DNA from: Roseiarcus sp963806935
GTDB lineage: Bacteria > Pseudomonadota > Alphaproteobacteria > Rhizobiales > Beijerinckiaceae
DNA: 64,000 bases
Direction of reading: 5' to 3'
Assembly (NCBI GenBank): GCA_963806935.1
Contig: CAWEAT010000005.1
Location: 97,614 to 161,613 of the forward strand
The notes beneath the pieces were generated by a model, which did not search any database, had not been told where the DNA came from, and was given only the letters and a program-made list of their open reading frames with translations. A program made the translations under genes and the position numbers. Shown piece by piece: positions 63,323-64,000 of the stretch (position 1 is the first letter of the stretch; each line of letters opens with the position of its first letter).

Positions 63323-64000
63323 TCAGGCAAGTCCGAGCAGGCGGCTGACAAGATCCTGCTCGCCGCCAGCGCCGGCGAGTCGTCGAATGCTCGGTCAGTC
63401 ACGCGGATGATATGGGCGGCGATGAAGGGCGCGCCCTCGGCTGCCGCGACTTCCGGATGTTCAGGCAATCTTCCCACTCGTACACCGCCCATCCGTCGAA
63501 ATCATATTCGGCCAGCTTCGAGAAGATCTGGTTGAAGTCGACTTGCCCGTCGCCGAGCGATCGATCGCGCGCCGCGCGCTTCAGCCACGGCTGATAGCCG
63601 GAAAAGAAGCCTTGTTTGCCCGTCGGACGGAACTCGGCGTCCTTCACGTGAAAGCCCTTGATGCGCTCGTGGTAGAGGTCGATGAATGCGACGTAGTCGA
63701 GCCCCTGCTTGATGAAGTGGCTGGCGTCATAGTTGATGTTGCAGCGGCGATGATTGCCGACCGAGGAAAGGAACTGTTCGAACGTCTCCCCGTCGAAGAC
63801 GTCCTGGCAGGGATGCAGCTCAAGTCCAATGTCGACGCCCTGTTCGTCGAAGGCGTCGAGGATGGGCTTCCAGCGCCGGGCAAGTTCGTCGAACGCCGCC
63901 TGGATGAGATGGCCGGGGCGCTGCGGCCAGGGGTAGACAAAGGGCCATGCAGGAGCCGCTGAACGTCTGCGCGACCTTAAGCCCGAGGCGCCGTGAGGCG
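63323..64000 (-). CDS. TIM-barrel sugar phosphate isomerase/epimerase, frameshifted and 5'-truncated by the window
   Basis: The minus strand encodes WPFVYPWPQRPGHLIQAAFD, GVDIGLELHPCQDVFDGETF, NINYDASHFIKQGLDYVAFI, RIKGFHVKDAEFRPTGKQGF and DGWAVYEWEDCL, the xylose-isomerase-like AP_endonuc_2 family with metal-binding Glu, His and Asp. Near 63455 the frame shifts to HPEVAAAEGAPFIAAHIIRV TDRAF, and near 63385 again to AGAGGEQDLVSRLLGLA, stopping at 63323. Such proteins act with Gfo/Idh dehydrogenases in inositol or keto-sugar breakdown, which fits the cluster. The start lies beyond the window. Confidence 0.82.

Overview
The window is GC-rich, gene-dense chromosomal DNA from an alphaproteobacterium, most likely of the Rhizobiales/Hyphomicrobiales (a Beijerinckiaceae/Methylocystaceae-like or related lineage). 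This rests on gene content: phaR-phaA-phaB, the ethylmalonyl-CoA pathway pair ecm/ccr, rpiA-DUF2059-gor, hemD-mic60-hemY, a DUF1013 (TrcR-type) regulator, a UreA-UreB fusion, and short palindromic repeats typical of that order. The genus is not certain.

Layout. 0-11 kb: start of mnmE, gpmA, a methyltransferase facing gloB, polyhydroxybutyrate genes, then divergent ecm and ccr, which with phaA/phaB form an acetyl-CoA assimilation and storage block. 10-24 kb: rpiA, DUF2059, glutathione reductase, priA, CDGSH protein, rplS, smc, a GIY-YIG gene between two copies of one palindrome, and a thioredoxin-like protein. 23-26 kb: sugar-nucleotide genes kdsD, galU, galE. 26-30 kb: livGFHM-type ABC transporter without a binding protein. 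30.07-30.68 kb: a non-coding, repeat-rich stretch that looks like mobile-element debris. 30.7-38 kb: ferredoxin reductase, the haem/membrane-architecture operon hemD-mic60-hemY, an AT-richer two-gene PIN-like module at the place where hemC is expected, and tsaD. 38-46 kb: trcR, preT-preA pyrimidine reductase, polysaccharide-type membrane proteins. 46-51 kb: urease genes ureD, ureAB and ureC with a VapC-type toxin-antitoxin pair inserted before ureC; ureE, ureF and ureG are not here. 51-56 kb: assorted accessory genes (hydrolase, cupin, RidA, DMSP-lyase-like protein plus a decayed duplicate, two small membrane proteins below a CRP-type palindrome, lysine-2,3-aminomutase-like protein). 55.9-64 kb: a tRNA 3' fragment and a truncated integrase, followed by a sugar or polyol uptake and catabolism cluster (two Gfo/Idh/MocA units, binding protein, fused ABC ATPase-permease, broken second permease, TIM-barrel isomerase running off the end).

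Many conserved genes carry single-base frameshifts (mnmE, gloB, gor, smc, a secreted protein, hemD, DMSP-lyase-like, kamA-like, probably the Gfo/Idh pair). Several sit in C or G runs and are repaired by one base, so sequencing error is the simplest explanation. The density rises sharply at 62.3-63.5 kb, where real gene decay or poor contig-end consensus is possible. The best candidates for something undescribed are the PIN-like module at 35.7-37.1 kb, the small membrane-protein pair at 54.2-54.7 kb, the palindrome-flanked GIY-YIG gene and the island remnant at 55.9 kb.
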